From Paenibacillus rhizovicinus (lineage in GTDB: Bacteria > Bacillota > Bacilli > Paenibacillales > Paenibacillaceae), in the NCBI RefSeq assembly GCF_010365285.1, contig NZ_CP048286.1, positions 4,656,501-4,720,500 of the forward strand: a DNA stretch of 64,000 nucleotides, read 5' to 3'. Every line of letters begins with the position of its first letter. Position 1 is the stretch's first letter. This document shows, piece after piece, positions 7,883 through 15,621 of the stretch. Under the pieces are notes generated by a model. The model saw only the letters and a program-made list of their open reading frames with translations. It made no database searches and was not told where the DNA came from. Position numbers and translations under genes: made by a program.

Positions 7883-8908
7883 ATGAGTGAACATATAACG
7901 CAGGGCGGCGGAGATCGGCTGCTCGTGCTGGCAGTGGATACGTCGACGGCTGCGCTGGCGGCTGCGCTTGTGCGCGGCCATGAGGTGCTGCGCGAGGTGC
8001 AGTCGCTCGCGGAGCGCAATCATTCCGTCCATACGGTATCGACCGTTCAGGCGATGCTGGCGGAATGCGGCATAAAGCCGGACGAGCTGGACGGGATCGC
8101 GATCGGGCGCGGCCCCGGCTCTTATACGGGCATGCGCATCGCGGTGTCGCTTGGCAAAACGCTGGCTTGGGTATGGAACAAGCCGCTCGTCGGCGTCTCC
8201 AGCCTGGAAGCGCTGGGGTACGGCGCATGGCAGAACGCGAATTCCGCCGGAAGTCCAGCGGATGGCGCGAACGTTGCGGATGTCTTTGATGCTGCGGATG
8301 CCTTTGACGTCGCGGATGTTTTTGAGATCGATGATGCCAGCGATACCGCACAGGGAGCAAGCTCCGCGCGGCATCTTCCGGACGGCTATCCGGCCGTTCC
8401 GGAAGCCGGACAAGGACCTGTCTGGCTCGTTCCTATCATGGACGCCAGAAGAGGCCAAGTGTACACCGCTTCCTTCGCAGCGCGTACCGAAGCTAGCGCC
8501 GAAGCTGGCGCGCTGGGGGACGGGACATGGAAGCGGCTGTCCAAGGACGGCATTCGCCTCATGCGCGAATGGGTGGACGAGCTCGCTGCTGCCATCGAAG
8601 CGGCAGGCGAATGTCTGCGGCCATCGGCCGTGTGGATCGCAGGCGAGCTTGAGCTGCACGAGTCGGAGGCCGATCGGCTGCAGGCGCTTTGCCCTGGCAT
8701 ACAGGTGCGCAAGCTGCCGATTTGGCTGGAAGGGCGGGCCGTGGCCGCGCTCGGCGCAGCGAGGCTGGCCGCCGGGGAAAGCGACGACGTGCATGCATTC
8801 GCCCCGAATTACACGCAGCTGACGGAAGCGGAAGTCAAGCTGCAGGAACGAACGGCGGCGGCCAAGCAAGCCGCGGCGGAAGGAGCTGTCCAAGGTGACG
8901 CCAATTGA
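7883..8908 (+). CDS. tsaB: tRNA threonylcarbamoyladenosine partner protein TsaB
   Basis: TsaB is the catalytically inactive ASKHA-fold partner of TsaD. It shows VLAVDTSTAALAAALV near the N-terminus, IAIGRGPGSYTGMRIAVSLGK (72-92, in part) and PIMDARRGQVYTASF, all family hallmarks. Residues about 119-178 are an extra Asp/Ala-rich block made of repeated VADVF/DAADAF/DVADVF units, encoded by a visible nucleotide repeat (8270-8340), which raises the length to 341 from the usual ~230-250. The start is four bases after the tsaE stop, and the end overlaps rimI. Confidence 0.93.
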   Translation: MSEHITQGGGDRLLVLAVDTSTAALAAALVRGHEVLREVQSLAERNHSVHTVSTVQAMLAECGIKPDELDGIAIGRGPGSYTGMRIAVSLGKTLAWVWNKPLVGVSSLEALGYGAWQNANSAGSPADGANVADVFDAADAFDVADVFEIDDASDTAQGASSARHLPDGYPAVPEAGQGPVWLVPIMDARRGQVYTASFAARTEASAEAGALGDGTWKRLSKDGIRLMREWVDELAAAIEAAGECLRPSAVWIAGELELHESEADRLQALCPGIQVRKLPIWLEGRAVAALGAARLAAGESDDVHAFAPNYTQLTEAEVKLQERTAAAKQAAAEGAVQGDAN

Positions 8909-9401
8909 CAGGAAACGTCTTCTATTTCGCTCCATGACGCTGGACGACGTCCCGACGATCGTCGCCATCGAGCAGGAGAGCTTCGCGACGCCTTGGACAG
9001 AGGAAGCGTTCGTGAACGAGCTGACGAACAATCATTTTGCCCGCTATATGGTGATGGACTACGAGAATGAAGTGATCGGTTACGCCGGCATGTGGACGAT
9101 CATGGATGAAGCGCATGTGACGAACGTGGCCGTGCGCGAAGGCTATCGCGGGCAAGGGCTTGGCGAACGGCTCATGACGGAGCTGCAGCGGACGGCCCTG
9201 CTGTTCGGCGCGCGCCGCATGACGCTCGAGGTTCGCGTGAGCAACGAGGTCGCGAAGCGGCTGTACGCGAAGCTGGGCTTCAAGCCGTCGGGCATCCGCC
9301 CCGGCTATTATTCGGACAATAAGGAAGATGCCCTCATCATGTGGGCGGAGCTGCCGGAGTCCTCTGAAGTGGAGCAATGGTATGACGAAGAACGCATCTA
9401 A
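8895..9401 (+). CDS. rimI: Ribosomal protein S18 alanine N-acetyltransferase
   Basis: A GNAT-fold acetyltransferase of 168 residues that modifies the N-terminus of ribosomal protein S18. It has [19 protein letters not shown] at the start, the acetyl-CoA loop [15 protein letters not shown], and [16 protein letters not shown] near the end, as in RimI. It uses a GTG at 8895 inside the 3' end of tsaB (14-base overlap), with GGAAGGAGC upstream, and itself overlaps tsaD by 20 bases. The nested overlaps imply translational coupling through the tsa block. Confidence 0.9.
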   Translation: MTPIDRKRLLFRSMTLDDVPTIVAIEQESFATPWTEEAFVNELTNNHFARYMVMDYENEVIGYAGMWTIMDEAHVTNVAVREGYRGQGLGERLMTELQRTALLFGARRMTLEVRVSNEVAKRLYAKLGFKPSGIRPGYYSDNKEDALIMWAELPESSEVEQWYDEERI

Positions 9402-10431
9402 CCCATCTAACGAAACGAACGAACTCATCCTCGCCGTCGAAACGAGCTGCGACGAAACATCGGTCGCGGTCGTCCGCGGCGGCAAAGAGATCTTATCCAA
9501 TATCATATCGAGCCAAATCGAGACCCATCGGAGATTCGGCGGCGTCGTGCCGGAAATCGCGTCGCGCAAGCACGTGGAATCCATCTCGCTCATTATGGAG
9601 CAGGCGCTGACGGAGGCCGGCGTCACCTTCCGCGACCTGTCCGCGATCGCGGTCACGCAAGGACCGGGACTCGTCGGCGCGCTGCTGGTCGGCATCGTCG
9701 CCGCGAAAAGCCTCGCGATGGCCTTGAACCTGCCGCTCATCGGCACGCATCATATTGCCGGCCATATCTATGCCAACGAGCTTGTGCACGAGATGGCCTA
9801 TCCGTGTCTCGCGCTCGTTGCATCCGGCGGACATACGGAGCTGGTGCTGCTGGAGAGCGAAGGGAAGTTCCGCATTATCGGGCGCACCCGTGACGACGCG
9901 GTCGGCGAGGCATACGACAAAGTGGCGCGGACGCTGCATTTTCCGTATCCCGGCGGCCCGCATATCGACCGGCTCGCGCAGGAAGCGGAAGACGAAATCC
10001 AGCTGCCGCGCGCTTGGCTGGAGCCGGATTCCTATGATTTCAGCTTCAGCGGCTTGAAGTCAGCGGTGCTGGCGAGCATCAATACGGCGGCGATGAAAGG
10101 CGAAACGATCCGCCAAGCCGCGCTGGCCCGCGGATTCCAAGCTTCCGTCATCGACGTGCTCGTGACCAAAGCGCTGCGCGCTGCCCGCGAATTCGGCGCC
10201 AAACAGCTGCTGCTCTGCGGCGGCGTGGCCGCAAACGGCGGATTGCGCGCCGAGCTGACGGCGCGCTGCGCTGCGGAAGGCATTCCGCTGCTCATCCCGC
10301 CGCTCAAGCTCTGTACGGACAATGCCGCGATGATCGGCGCGGCGGCGCATTTGAAATGGATCCGCGGCGAGTATACGCCGCTGGACATGAAGGCGGAGCC
10401 GGGGCTGTCGCTGGAGGAGTGGTCCGTTTAA
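9382..10431 (+). CDS. tsaD: tRNA threonylcarbamoyltransferase TsaD
   Basis: TsaD is the catalytic subunit that attaches threonylcarbamoyl to tRNA A37. The metal-binding HHIAGH is at 123-128, with [13 protein letters not shown] (19-31), the [14 protein letters not shown] stretch, [10 protein letters not shown] and [11 protein letters not shown]. The protein is 349 residues, as expected. The ATG at 9382 lies within the rimI 3' end; the upstream frame from 9328 has no family similarity. It closes the thiL-tsaEB-rimI-tsaD unit and is followed by a terminator. Confidence 0.96.
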   Translation: MTKNASNPSNETNELILAVETSCDETSVAVVRGGKEILSNIISSQIETHRRFGGVVPEIASRKHVESISLIMEQALTEAGVTFRDLSAIAVTQGPGLVGALLVGIVAAKSLAMALNLPLIGTHHIAGHIYANELVHEMAYPCLALVASGGHTELVLLESEGKFRIIGRTRDDAVGEAYDKVARTLHFPYPGGPHIDRLAQEAEDEIQLPRAWLEPDSYDFSFSGLKSAVLASINTAAMKGETIRQAALARGFQASVIDVLVTKALRAAREFGAKQLLLCGGVAANGGLRAELTARCAAEGIPLLIPPLKLCTDNAAMIGAAAHLKWIRGEYTPLDMKAEPGLSLEEWSV

Positions 10432-10469
10432 CGGACGTTTCTGTTTACGGCTTCTAACGAAATGAAGCA

Positions 10470-10503
10470 GGATAACGCGAATCGCGTTGTCCTTCTTTTT
10501 TAT
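10470..10503 (+). terminator. Rho-independent terminator after tsaD
   Basis: Stem GATAACGCG/CGCGTTGTC (one G-T pair) with an AAT loop, followed by CTTCTTTTTT. Confidence 0.8.
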
Positions 10504-10702
10504 TACATTCGACATCGTTTTTATTATGCAGGATATCGAAACCTGCTGTCGAAAACCTAGGCAATGCGACGTTCGTGATTCCGCCTAACCCGCATCGCAA
10601 CAGCTGCGCAACCTCTTGTTATCGCTTTCATTGTATCGCGGAATGACTAGAAACAGGCGACTCATTCACGGGCGCCATAGGTTTAAAGGAGGCTAATTGT
10701 CC

Positions 10703-11821
10703 ATGCGTATCAGCAAAATCGAAGTGTTTCATTTACGGCCCCGGTTTTCGTTTCTGAAAATGTCGACCGACGAAGGAATCGTCGGATGGGGAGAGGCGAT
10801 CGTCGAAGGACGGTCGCGTACGGTCGAGATGGCGATCAAGGAGCTTGAGCCGCATCTGATCGGCCAGGATCCGCGCCGCATCGAGCATTTGTGGCAAGCC
10901 ATGTACCGGGGAACGTTCTATCGCGGCGGCCCGATTCTGACGAGCGCGATCAGCGGCCTGGAGCAGGCGATGTGGGATATTCTCGGCAAATCGCTCGGCG
11001 TGCCGGTGTATACGCTGCTTGGCGGCCCGGTTCGCGACCGGATCAAGATGTATCGCGGTATCGGCGGAAGCACGGTGGAAGAAACAGTCAGCAATGCGAA
11101 ACGGTTGAAAGAGCAAGGCTTCAAAATGATGAAAACCGGCATCGAGGCGATGGCGCATGTCATCGAAACGCCTGCGTGGGTGGACAAGCAAGTGGCGCGC
11201 GTCTCGGCGATTCGCGAAGCGATCGGCACGGATTGCGACTTCGGCATCGATTTCCATGGCCGCATCAGCCCGGCGCTGGCGGTTCGCCTTGTCAAGGAGC
11301 TGGAACACTGCAAGCTGGCCTTCATCGAGGAGCCGTGCCTGCCGGAGAACGTGGATACGATGGTCACCATCGCCCGTTCGACGTCGACGCCGATCGCTAC
11401 GGGCGAGCGTCTGTTCACGAAATGGGCGTTCCGCGAAGTGCTGGAGAAGCAAGCCGCGGCAATCGTCCAGCCGGATCTTGCGCATTGCGGCGGTATCCTG
11501 GAAGGCAAGAAGATTGCCGCGATGGCCGAGGTTTACTATGCCGGCTTCGCGCCGCATAACCCGCTGGGCCCGATTAATCTGGCCGCAAGCATTCAGTTGT
11601 CGGCGACTGTGCCGAACTTCGTCTCGCAGGAGCATGCCGAGACCGGCCACGGTTATTTGAAGAACCCATTCGTCATCCAGAATGGCTATATCGAACTGCC
11701 GACGGCTCCTGGACTTGGCATCGAGGTAGACGAAGACGCAATCAAGGACAAGCTGTACGACGGCGATTGGGATACGCCGCGCTGGTTCCATGAAGACGAC
11801 GGCTCGGTGGCTGACTGGTAA
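10703..11821 (+). CDS. dgoD: Galactonate dehydratase-like enolase-superfamily enzyme
   Basis: A 372-residue member of the mandelate racemase group, closest by eye to D-galactonate dehydratase: RISKIEVFHLRPRFSFLKM, then TDEGIVGWGEAIVEGRSRTVE and FHGRISPALAVRL, which match the family. Metal ligands are plausible in DFGIDFHGR, FIEEPCLPEN and TGERLF; the later PDLAHCGGI and FAPHNPLGP hold the acidic and His residues of the active site. The ATG at 10703 has an AAAGGAGG ten bases before it; a TTG at 10697 is too close. It starts a three-gene sugar-acid unit with an SDR enzyme and an UlaG-like hydrolase. The exact sugar acid is unproven. Confidence 0.85.
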   Translation: MRISKIEVFHLRPRFSFLKMSTDEGIVGWGEAIVEGRSRTVEMAIKELEPHLIGQDPRRIEHLWQAMYRGTFYRGGPILTSAISGLEQAMWDILGKSLGVPVYTLLGGPVRDRIKMYRGIGGSTVEETVSNAKRLKEQGFKMMKTGIEAMAHVIETPAWVDKQVARVSAIREAIGTDCDFGIDFHGRISPALAVRLVKELEHCKLAFIEEPCLPENVDTMVTIARSTSTPIATGERLFTKWAFREVLEKQAAAIVQPDLAHCGGILEGKKIAAMAEVYYAGFAPHNPLGPINLAASIQLSATVPNFVSQEHAETGHGYLKNPFVIQNGYIELPTAPGLGIEVDEDAIKDKLYDGDWDTPRWFHEDDGSVADW

Positions 11822-11848
11822 GAATTCGGCTCGAAGGAGAATGCACAC

Positions 11849-12631
11849 ATGCAGGGTAGAGTGGCGATAGTGACCGGAGCGGCAAGCGGAATCGGCAGAG
11901 GCATCGCGGAAGTGCTGCTGAGAGAAGGCTGCAGCGTCTCGGTTCTGGACTGGAACGAAGAGGAAGGGAAACGGGCCGTTCTGGAAATGACGGACGATCG
12001 CGACCGTATTCAATTTATCCAGACGGACGTTTCCAAGGAGTCGGATATTATCCGCGCGGTCGAGCAAACGGCGGCGAAGTGGGGTACCGTCGATATATTA
12101 GTCAACAATGTAGGGACGCATTTCTATCGGGCGGTCGAGCAAATCACCGCGGACGACTGGGACCGGGTCATGACGACCGATCTTCGCGGCCATTTCCTGA
12201 CGATGCAGAAAGTCCTTCCGATCATGAAGAAGCAGGGAAAGGGAGCGATCGTCAACATCGCTTCCGTCCATGCGCTGCAGACGGTGCCGCATTTCGCCGC
12301 ATACGCGGCGGTCAAGGGAGGCGTCGTCTCCATGTCGCGAAGCATCGCGCTCGAGTACGCTTCCAATGGGATCCGGGTGAACACGGTGCTGCCGGGGATG
12401 ACGCGCAACAGCAATATAGACAAGTACTTGACCTCCCTCGACGAGAAGGGACGGGAGAAGGCGTACCGCGGCATGATCCGGAATATTCCGGTCGGGCGCA
12501 TCGCGGAGCCCGTGGAAATCGGGGAAGCCGTCGCATTCCTGGCCAGCGACAAGGCAGCGTTCATTACCGGCACCACGCTGGCGGTGGACGGCGGCGAGAC
12601 GAGCCACTTGGCTTGGGGACAGAGGGAGTAA
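11849..12631 (+). CDS. Short-chain dehydrogenase/reductase
   Basis: A classical SDR of 260 residues. The cofactor loop TGAASGIG is at 9-16, an acidic D33 after the second strand suggests NAD(H) preference, NNVG at 85-88, catalytic Ser138, Tyr151 and Lys155 in the order S-Y-K, and the C-terminal VDGGETSHL. It lies 27 bases after the DgoD-like gene with GAAGGAGAA before its ATG, so the two are co-transcribed and the enzyme probably oxidises a sugar or polyol in the same pathway. Similar proteins are often annotated as glucose 1-dehydrogenase or 3-oxoacyl-ACP reductase; the substrate cannot be told. Confidence 0.85.
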   Translation: MQGRVAIVTGAASGIGRGIAEVLLREGCSVSVLDWNEEEGKRAVLEMTDDRDRIQFIQTDVSKESDIIRAVEQTAAKWGTVDILVNNVGTHFYRAVEQITADDWDRVMTTDLRGHFLTMQKVLPIMKKQGKGAIVNIASVHALQTVPHFAAYAAVKGGVVSMSRSIALEYASNGIRVNTVLPGMTRNSNIDKYLTSLDEKGREKAYRGMIRNIPVGRIAEPVEIGEAVAFLASDKAAFITGTTLAVDGGETSHLAWGQRE

Positions 12632-12671
12632 CGATCGTTCAATCGTTCGATTGCCGAGGAGGACGCACAGG

Positions 12672-13454
12672 ATGGACAACTGTTTGAAGCAATTGGAAAC
12701 GGTTACGCAGGCGGAGCAGGGAGCGGCGTGGACTTGGCTCGGCCAAGGCGGCTTCGCCTGGCGCTTCGGCGGCGGGCCCGCGATCGTCATCGATCCGTAT
12801 TTGTCCGACACGGTCGAGAAGCAGGACGGACTGACCCGGCTGAGCCCGGCGCCGCTTCTGCCTGAAGAACTGACGGGCGGCTTGCTGCTTCTCACGCATG
12901 ACCATCTGGATCATTTCGACGAACCGTCGGTTATCCAGGCCGTGACGTCAGCCGGCATGAAAGTGGCGGGTCCGGGTTCGGTGGAGAAGCATTACCGCAA
13001 GCTGGGCTTGCCGGAAAACGCTTTTACGCGCCTCGACCGCGGCGGGAAATACTCGTTTAACGGCGTGCGCATCCGCGCGGTATACGCGGAGCACAGCTCC
13101 GGCGACGGGGAATTCGACGCGGTCGGTTTCGTGCTCGACTACGAAGGCTGCCGGATTTATCATGTCGGGGATTCGGAGCTGACGGAAGAGCTGCTGCATG
13201 CCGCCGGCGATATGGAGGCGGACTGCATCGCGGTTCCGATCAACGGTCGCTGGGGCAACATGAATGCGGACGAAGCCGCGTCGCTAACGATTCGTTCCGG
13301 CGCACGGCTGGCGATTCCGATGCATTTCGGCATGTTCGCCGAGAACACGGCCGATCCGGCTTCGTTCGTTGCGGCGATGCAGGAAGCGGGAGCGGCTTCG
13401 GTTGAGATTGCGATTCCGGAGCAGGGACGCGTGCAGGGGATCGTTCGCGGCTAA
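12672..13454 (+). CDS. MBL-fold metal-dependent hydrolase, UlaG-like
   Basis: A 260-residue metallo-beta-lactamase-fold protein. The zinc motif THDHLDH is at 75-81, with further His at AEHSSG, Asp in YHVGDSE and His in PMHFGM. The arrangement with a WLGQGGFAWRFGG start is like UlaG, the L-ascorbate-6-phosphate lactonase group. The ATG at 12672 is preceded by GGAGG; the longer frame from 12651 adds unrelated residues. Third gene after the dehydratase and SDR, consistent with lactone opening in sugar-acid catabolism, which remains inference. A long perfect hairpin follows. Confidence 0.8.
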   Translation: MDNCLKQLETVTQAEQGAAWTWLGQGGFAWRFGGGPAIVIDPYLSDTVEKQDGLTRLSPAPLLPEELTGGLLLLTHDHLDHFDEPSVIQAVTSAGMKVAGPGSVEKHYRKLGLPENAFTRLDRGGKYSFNGVRIRAVYAEHSSGDGEFDAVGFVLDYEGCRIYHVGDSELTEELLHAAGDMEADCIAVPINGRWGNMNADEAASLTIRSGARLAIPMHFGMFAENTADPASFVAAMQEAGAASVEIAIPEQGRVQGIVRG

Positions 13455-13494
13455 TGCGGTCTGCCACAAAATAATCGTAGTCCATTTCGCATTC

Positions 13495-13533
13495 AAAACG
13501 GGACGAAGCAGAACGCTGCTTCGTCCCGTTTTC
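13495..13533. terminator. Bidirectional terminator hairpin
   Basis: A perfect 17-bp inverted repeat (AAAACGGGACGAAGCAG and its complement around AACG), with A residues on one side and T residues on the other. Confidence 0.8.
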
Positions 13534-13697
13534 TTGCGCTAGGCGGCGCGGCGTTGAGCGAGTTTGCGCTGTGTGAGTTTCGAGGCGGATCATGCAGAAA
13601 CGCGCGATGTGATAACGGAAATTGAACGCGAGTTGAGCAAGCAAAGACAAGTGTTTGCGCGCGGCGGAGGCCATAAGAAAGGGAAGGCAGCACAAAG

Positions 13698-13725
13698 AAA
13701 CCCGACGATAACGATCGTCGGGTTT
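13698..13725. terminator. Second bidirectional hairpin
   Basis: A perfect 12-bp inverted repeat, AAACCCGACGAT and ATCGTCGGGTTT around AACG. Together with the hairpin at 13495 it fills most of the gap 13455-13948; the remaining bases show no gene. Confidence 0.6.
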
Positions 13726-13948
13726 CTGGCTATTCCAAGGCACTCGCTAGTGCTTTCGCTCTTCTGAGAAGGGTAAGAAGGGTAAGATGGGTGTTAACAA
13801 ACAGAGATGCCTCTACCAGGCTCCTCATAATAGTAGTATACCAACCCGGGAATTATAAGTCTAGGCGAGCAGTCATTTTTTGGATAAAGTTAAGGATGCC
13901 GGCCGGCATGAGAGTGACCATTCCAAGCTACAAAGGAGACCAAAGCGC

Positions 13949-14773
13949 ATGCATCCAAACGACTGTCCGCTCGCAACGGTTCAGCATGTGGAAGAGAGTA
14001 TCGTTGCCTACTTGTCTCGATTAGGGAACGTCTTCAAGGTGTTCGACCAACAGGATTCCGGCTGCATTTCTTACGGCGTACATGCCGCGGGACGCAAGTG
14101 GTTCGTCAAGTATTCGGAACGACCGGAGGCGATCGTCTTCCTGCGCAATGCCGCTGCCTTTCACGGTGACGTGCAGCATCCCCTCATCCCCAAGCTGCTT
14201 AATGTCTTCAAGCCTGCCGAAGGGCTGGCTCTCGTTTACGAGTGGGTAAGCGGCGAAGTGCTGGGTACGCCGGAATTCCCCGGCGCGGCAGGACGCAATC
14301 ACCCGGACTCGCCGCATTATCGTTTCAGGCAGCTACCTGCGGCCGTCATCACCGCTGTCCTCTCCGCGATGTACGACTTGCATGTCTACTTAGAGCGCCG
14401 GGGCTATGTCGCGGTCGATTGGTACGACGGCTGCATGATTTACGATTTCGAGCGGAGTGAGCTGCATCTGTGCGATTTTGATTATTATGTGAAGGGTGCA
14501 TTCGTGCTGGAGATGGATCGCTTGTTCGGATCAAGCCGCTTCATGGCGCCCGAGGAATTCGTCAGAGGCAGCCGGATCGACCATGTGACGAATGTGTACA
14601 CGATGGGGGCGGCCGCGTTCGTTTTCCTCGCCGAAGACGGAAGCCGCGATCCTGGACGATGGCGCGCATCCGAGCGTCTATATCAAGTCGCGTTGAAAGC
14701 GGCCTCCCCGGACCGGGAGAAGCGCTATGGCAGCATAAGCGAATTCCATGCCGCATGGCTTGCAGCCATATAA
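13949..14773 (+). CDS. Divergent serine/threonine protein kinase-like protein
   Basis: A 274-residue single-domain protein with a kinase fold. Lys54 in KWFVKYS fits the ATP-anchoring lysine and Glu60 or nearby the C-helix glutamate; APE is at 200-202. The catalytic loop reads VDWYDGCMIYDF, so the aspartate (157) is kept but the usual Lys and Asn are Tyr and Cys, and the DFG motif is DFD (176-178). It may be a divergent active kinase of a Bacilli-specific group or a pseudokinase. The ATG at 13949 follows AAAGGAGA; an upstream frame from 13880 is not needed. It stands alone between terminator hairpins and the leuA promoter. Target unknown. Confidence 0.75.
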   Translation: MHPNDCPLATVQHVEESIVAYLSRLGNVFKVFDQQDSGCISYGVHAAGRKWFVKYSERPEAIVFLRNAAAFHGDVQHPLIPKLLNVFKPAEGLALVYEWVSGEVLGTPEFPGAAGRNHPDSPHYRFRQLPAAVITAVLSAMYDLHVYLERRGYVAVDWYDGCMIYDFERSELHLCDFDYYVKGAFVLEMDRLFGSSRFMAPEEFVRGSRIDHVTNVYTMGAAAFVFLAEDGSRDPGRWRASERLYQVALKAASPDREKRYGSISEFHAAWLAAI

Positions 14774-14799
14774 TAAATTGAACTTTCTGTTATTCTGAA

Positions 14800-14828
14800 T
14801 TGACAGACGATTACGCCGAGCATATAAT
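14800..14828 (+). promoter_or_regulatory. Consensus sigma-A promoter for the T-box/leuA transcript
   Basis: TTGACA (14800-14805), exactly 17 bases, TATAAT (14823-14828). Both hexamers are perfect. Transcription should start near 14835, just before the first T-box. Confidence 0.85.
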
Positions 14829-14849
14829 GAGCATCAACACAACAATCAA

Positions 14850-15190
14850 ACAATGAAACGCGTCGAACAGGAGCAGTAAAGCGAAACGCCGGGAACAGAG
14901 AGCTGCGGGTTGGTGCAACGCAGTCGAAGGCAGCTTGAACCTCGCCTGGGAGCGGAATGACGGAACGGGTTTTCAGAATCGGCCGAAGGCCAAGGCTGAA
15001 AGGAAGCTCGCGTACGTCGTTACGGTTAACCGCCGTGATCGGGTGCATAACCTTCGATTTCTAGAGTCGACGGTGATGCTTAAGGTGGACGGTTGCCCTT
15101 CGCGGGGGATCGTCAACAAGGGTGGTACCGCGCCGGACTTTACAGTCTGTCGTCTCTTGAATATAAGAGACGGCAGGCTTTTTTGGTTTT
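14850..15190 (+). promoter_or_regulatory. T-box leader 1, leucine (CUC) specifier
   Basis: A T-box riboswitch that senses uncharged tRNA. Stem I contains the AGAGAG motif (14897-14902), and the specifier region GAAC-CTC-GCCTGGGAG places CTC at 14941-14943, a leucine codon. The 14-base T-box core AGGGTGGTACCGCG is at 15119-15132 and is followed by a terminator stem GTCTCTT/AAGAGAC (15145-15180) and a T-run. Uncharged tRNA-Leu would stabilise the antiterminator and allow read-through. It is followed by a second complete T-box before leuA. Confidence 0.93.
15145..15187 (+). terminator. T-box 1 intrinsic terminator
   Basis: Stem around CGTCTCTT/AAGAGACG extended by pairing of CTG with CAG, then GGCTTTTTTGG. 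Confidence 0.8.
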
Positions 15191-15242
15191 TGTGGATCAC
15201 AGCAAATCCATATTCAGCGATCTCACGTACACATATAGCGAG

Positions 15243-15561
15243 ACAACGCGTTGAACAGGAGCAGTAGGAGAATGTCCGGGAAGCAGAGAGCTGCGGGAAG
15301 GTGCGACGCAGACGAAGGATATCCGAACTCGCCTGGGAGCGGAACGGGGGAATGCGGCGACACCGTCCTAATGGATGGTTGTCGCCAAGCGTACGTCGTT
15401 ACGGTTAACCCCCGTCATCAGGTGCAGCGATTGCCGGCATAATTGCGGGCGCGAGCTGCTTAAGCGGGTCCGGACGGCAGCGTCCGGGCAACGAGAGTGG
15501 TACCGCGGCAAGCCTTAAGAAGCCTGTCGTCTCTTGAATCAGAAGAGACGATGGGTTTTTT
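15243..15561 (+). promoter_or_regulatory. T-box leader 2, leucine (CUC) specifier
   Basis: A second full T-box immediately after the first. It repeats the opening GAACAGGAGCAGTA, the CAGAGAGCTGCGGG of stem I, and GAA-CTC-GCCTGGGAGCGG with CTC at 15328-15330. The T-box core is GAGAGTGGTACCGCGG at 15493-15508 (one base off the usual AGGG form), and the terminator CGTCTCTT/AAGAGACG with T-run ends at 15561. The sequences between the landmarks have diverged, so the duplication is not recent. Two leucine checkpoints in series before leuA should tighten the response. Confidence 0.92.
15522..15561 (+). terminator. T-box 2 intrinsic terminator
   Basis: Stem TCGTCTCTT/AAGAGACGA with loop GAATCAG, then GGGTTTTTT. 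Confidence 0.8.
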
Positions 15562-15621
15562 CTGTTGTCCAGCCTCACCCGGCCCGTGCAAGCCAAAACC
15601 TAAATTCAGGAGGAGTCCGCC

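Noticed and set aside
10733..12067. 444-codon minus frame over the DgoD-like gene
   Set aside because: Antisense shadow; low-complexity Arg/His content and no ribosome site.
13564..13767. 67-codon plus frame after the UlaG-like gene
   Set aside because: It spans a perfect terminator hairpin and has no ribosome site.
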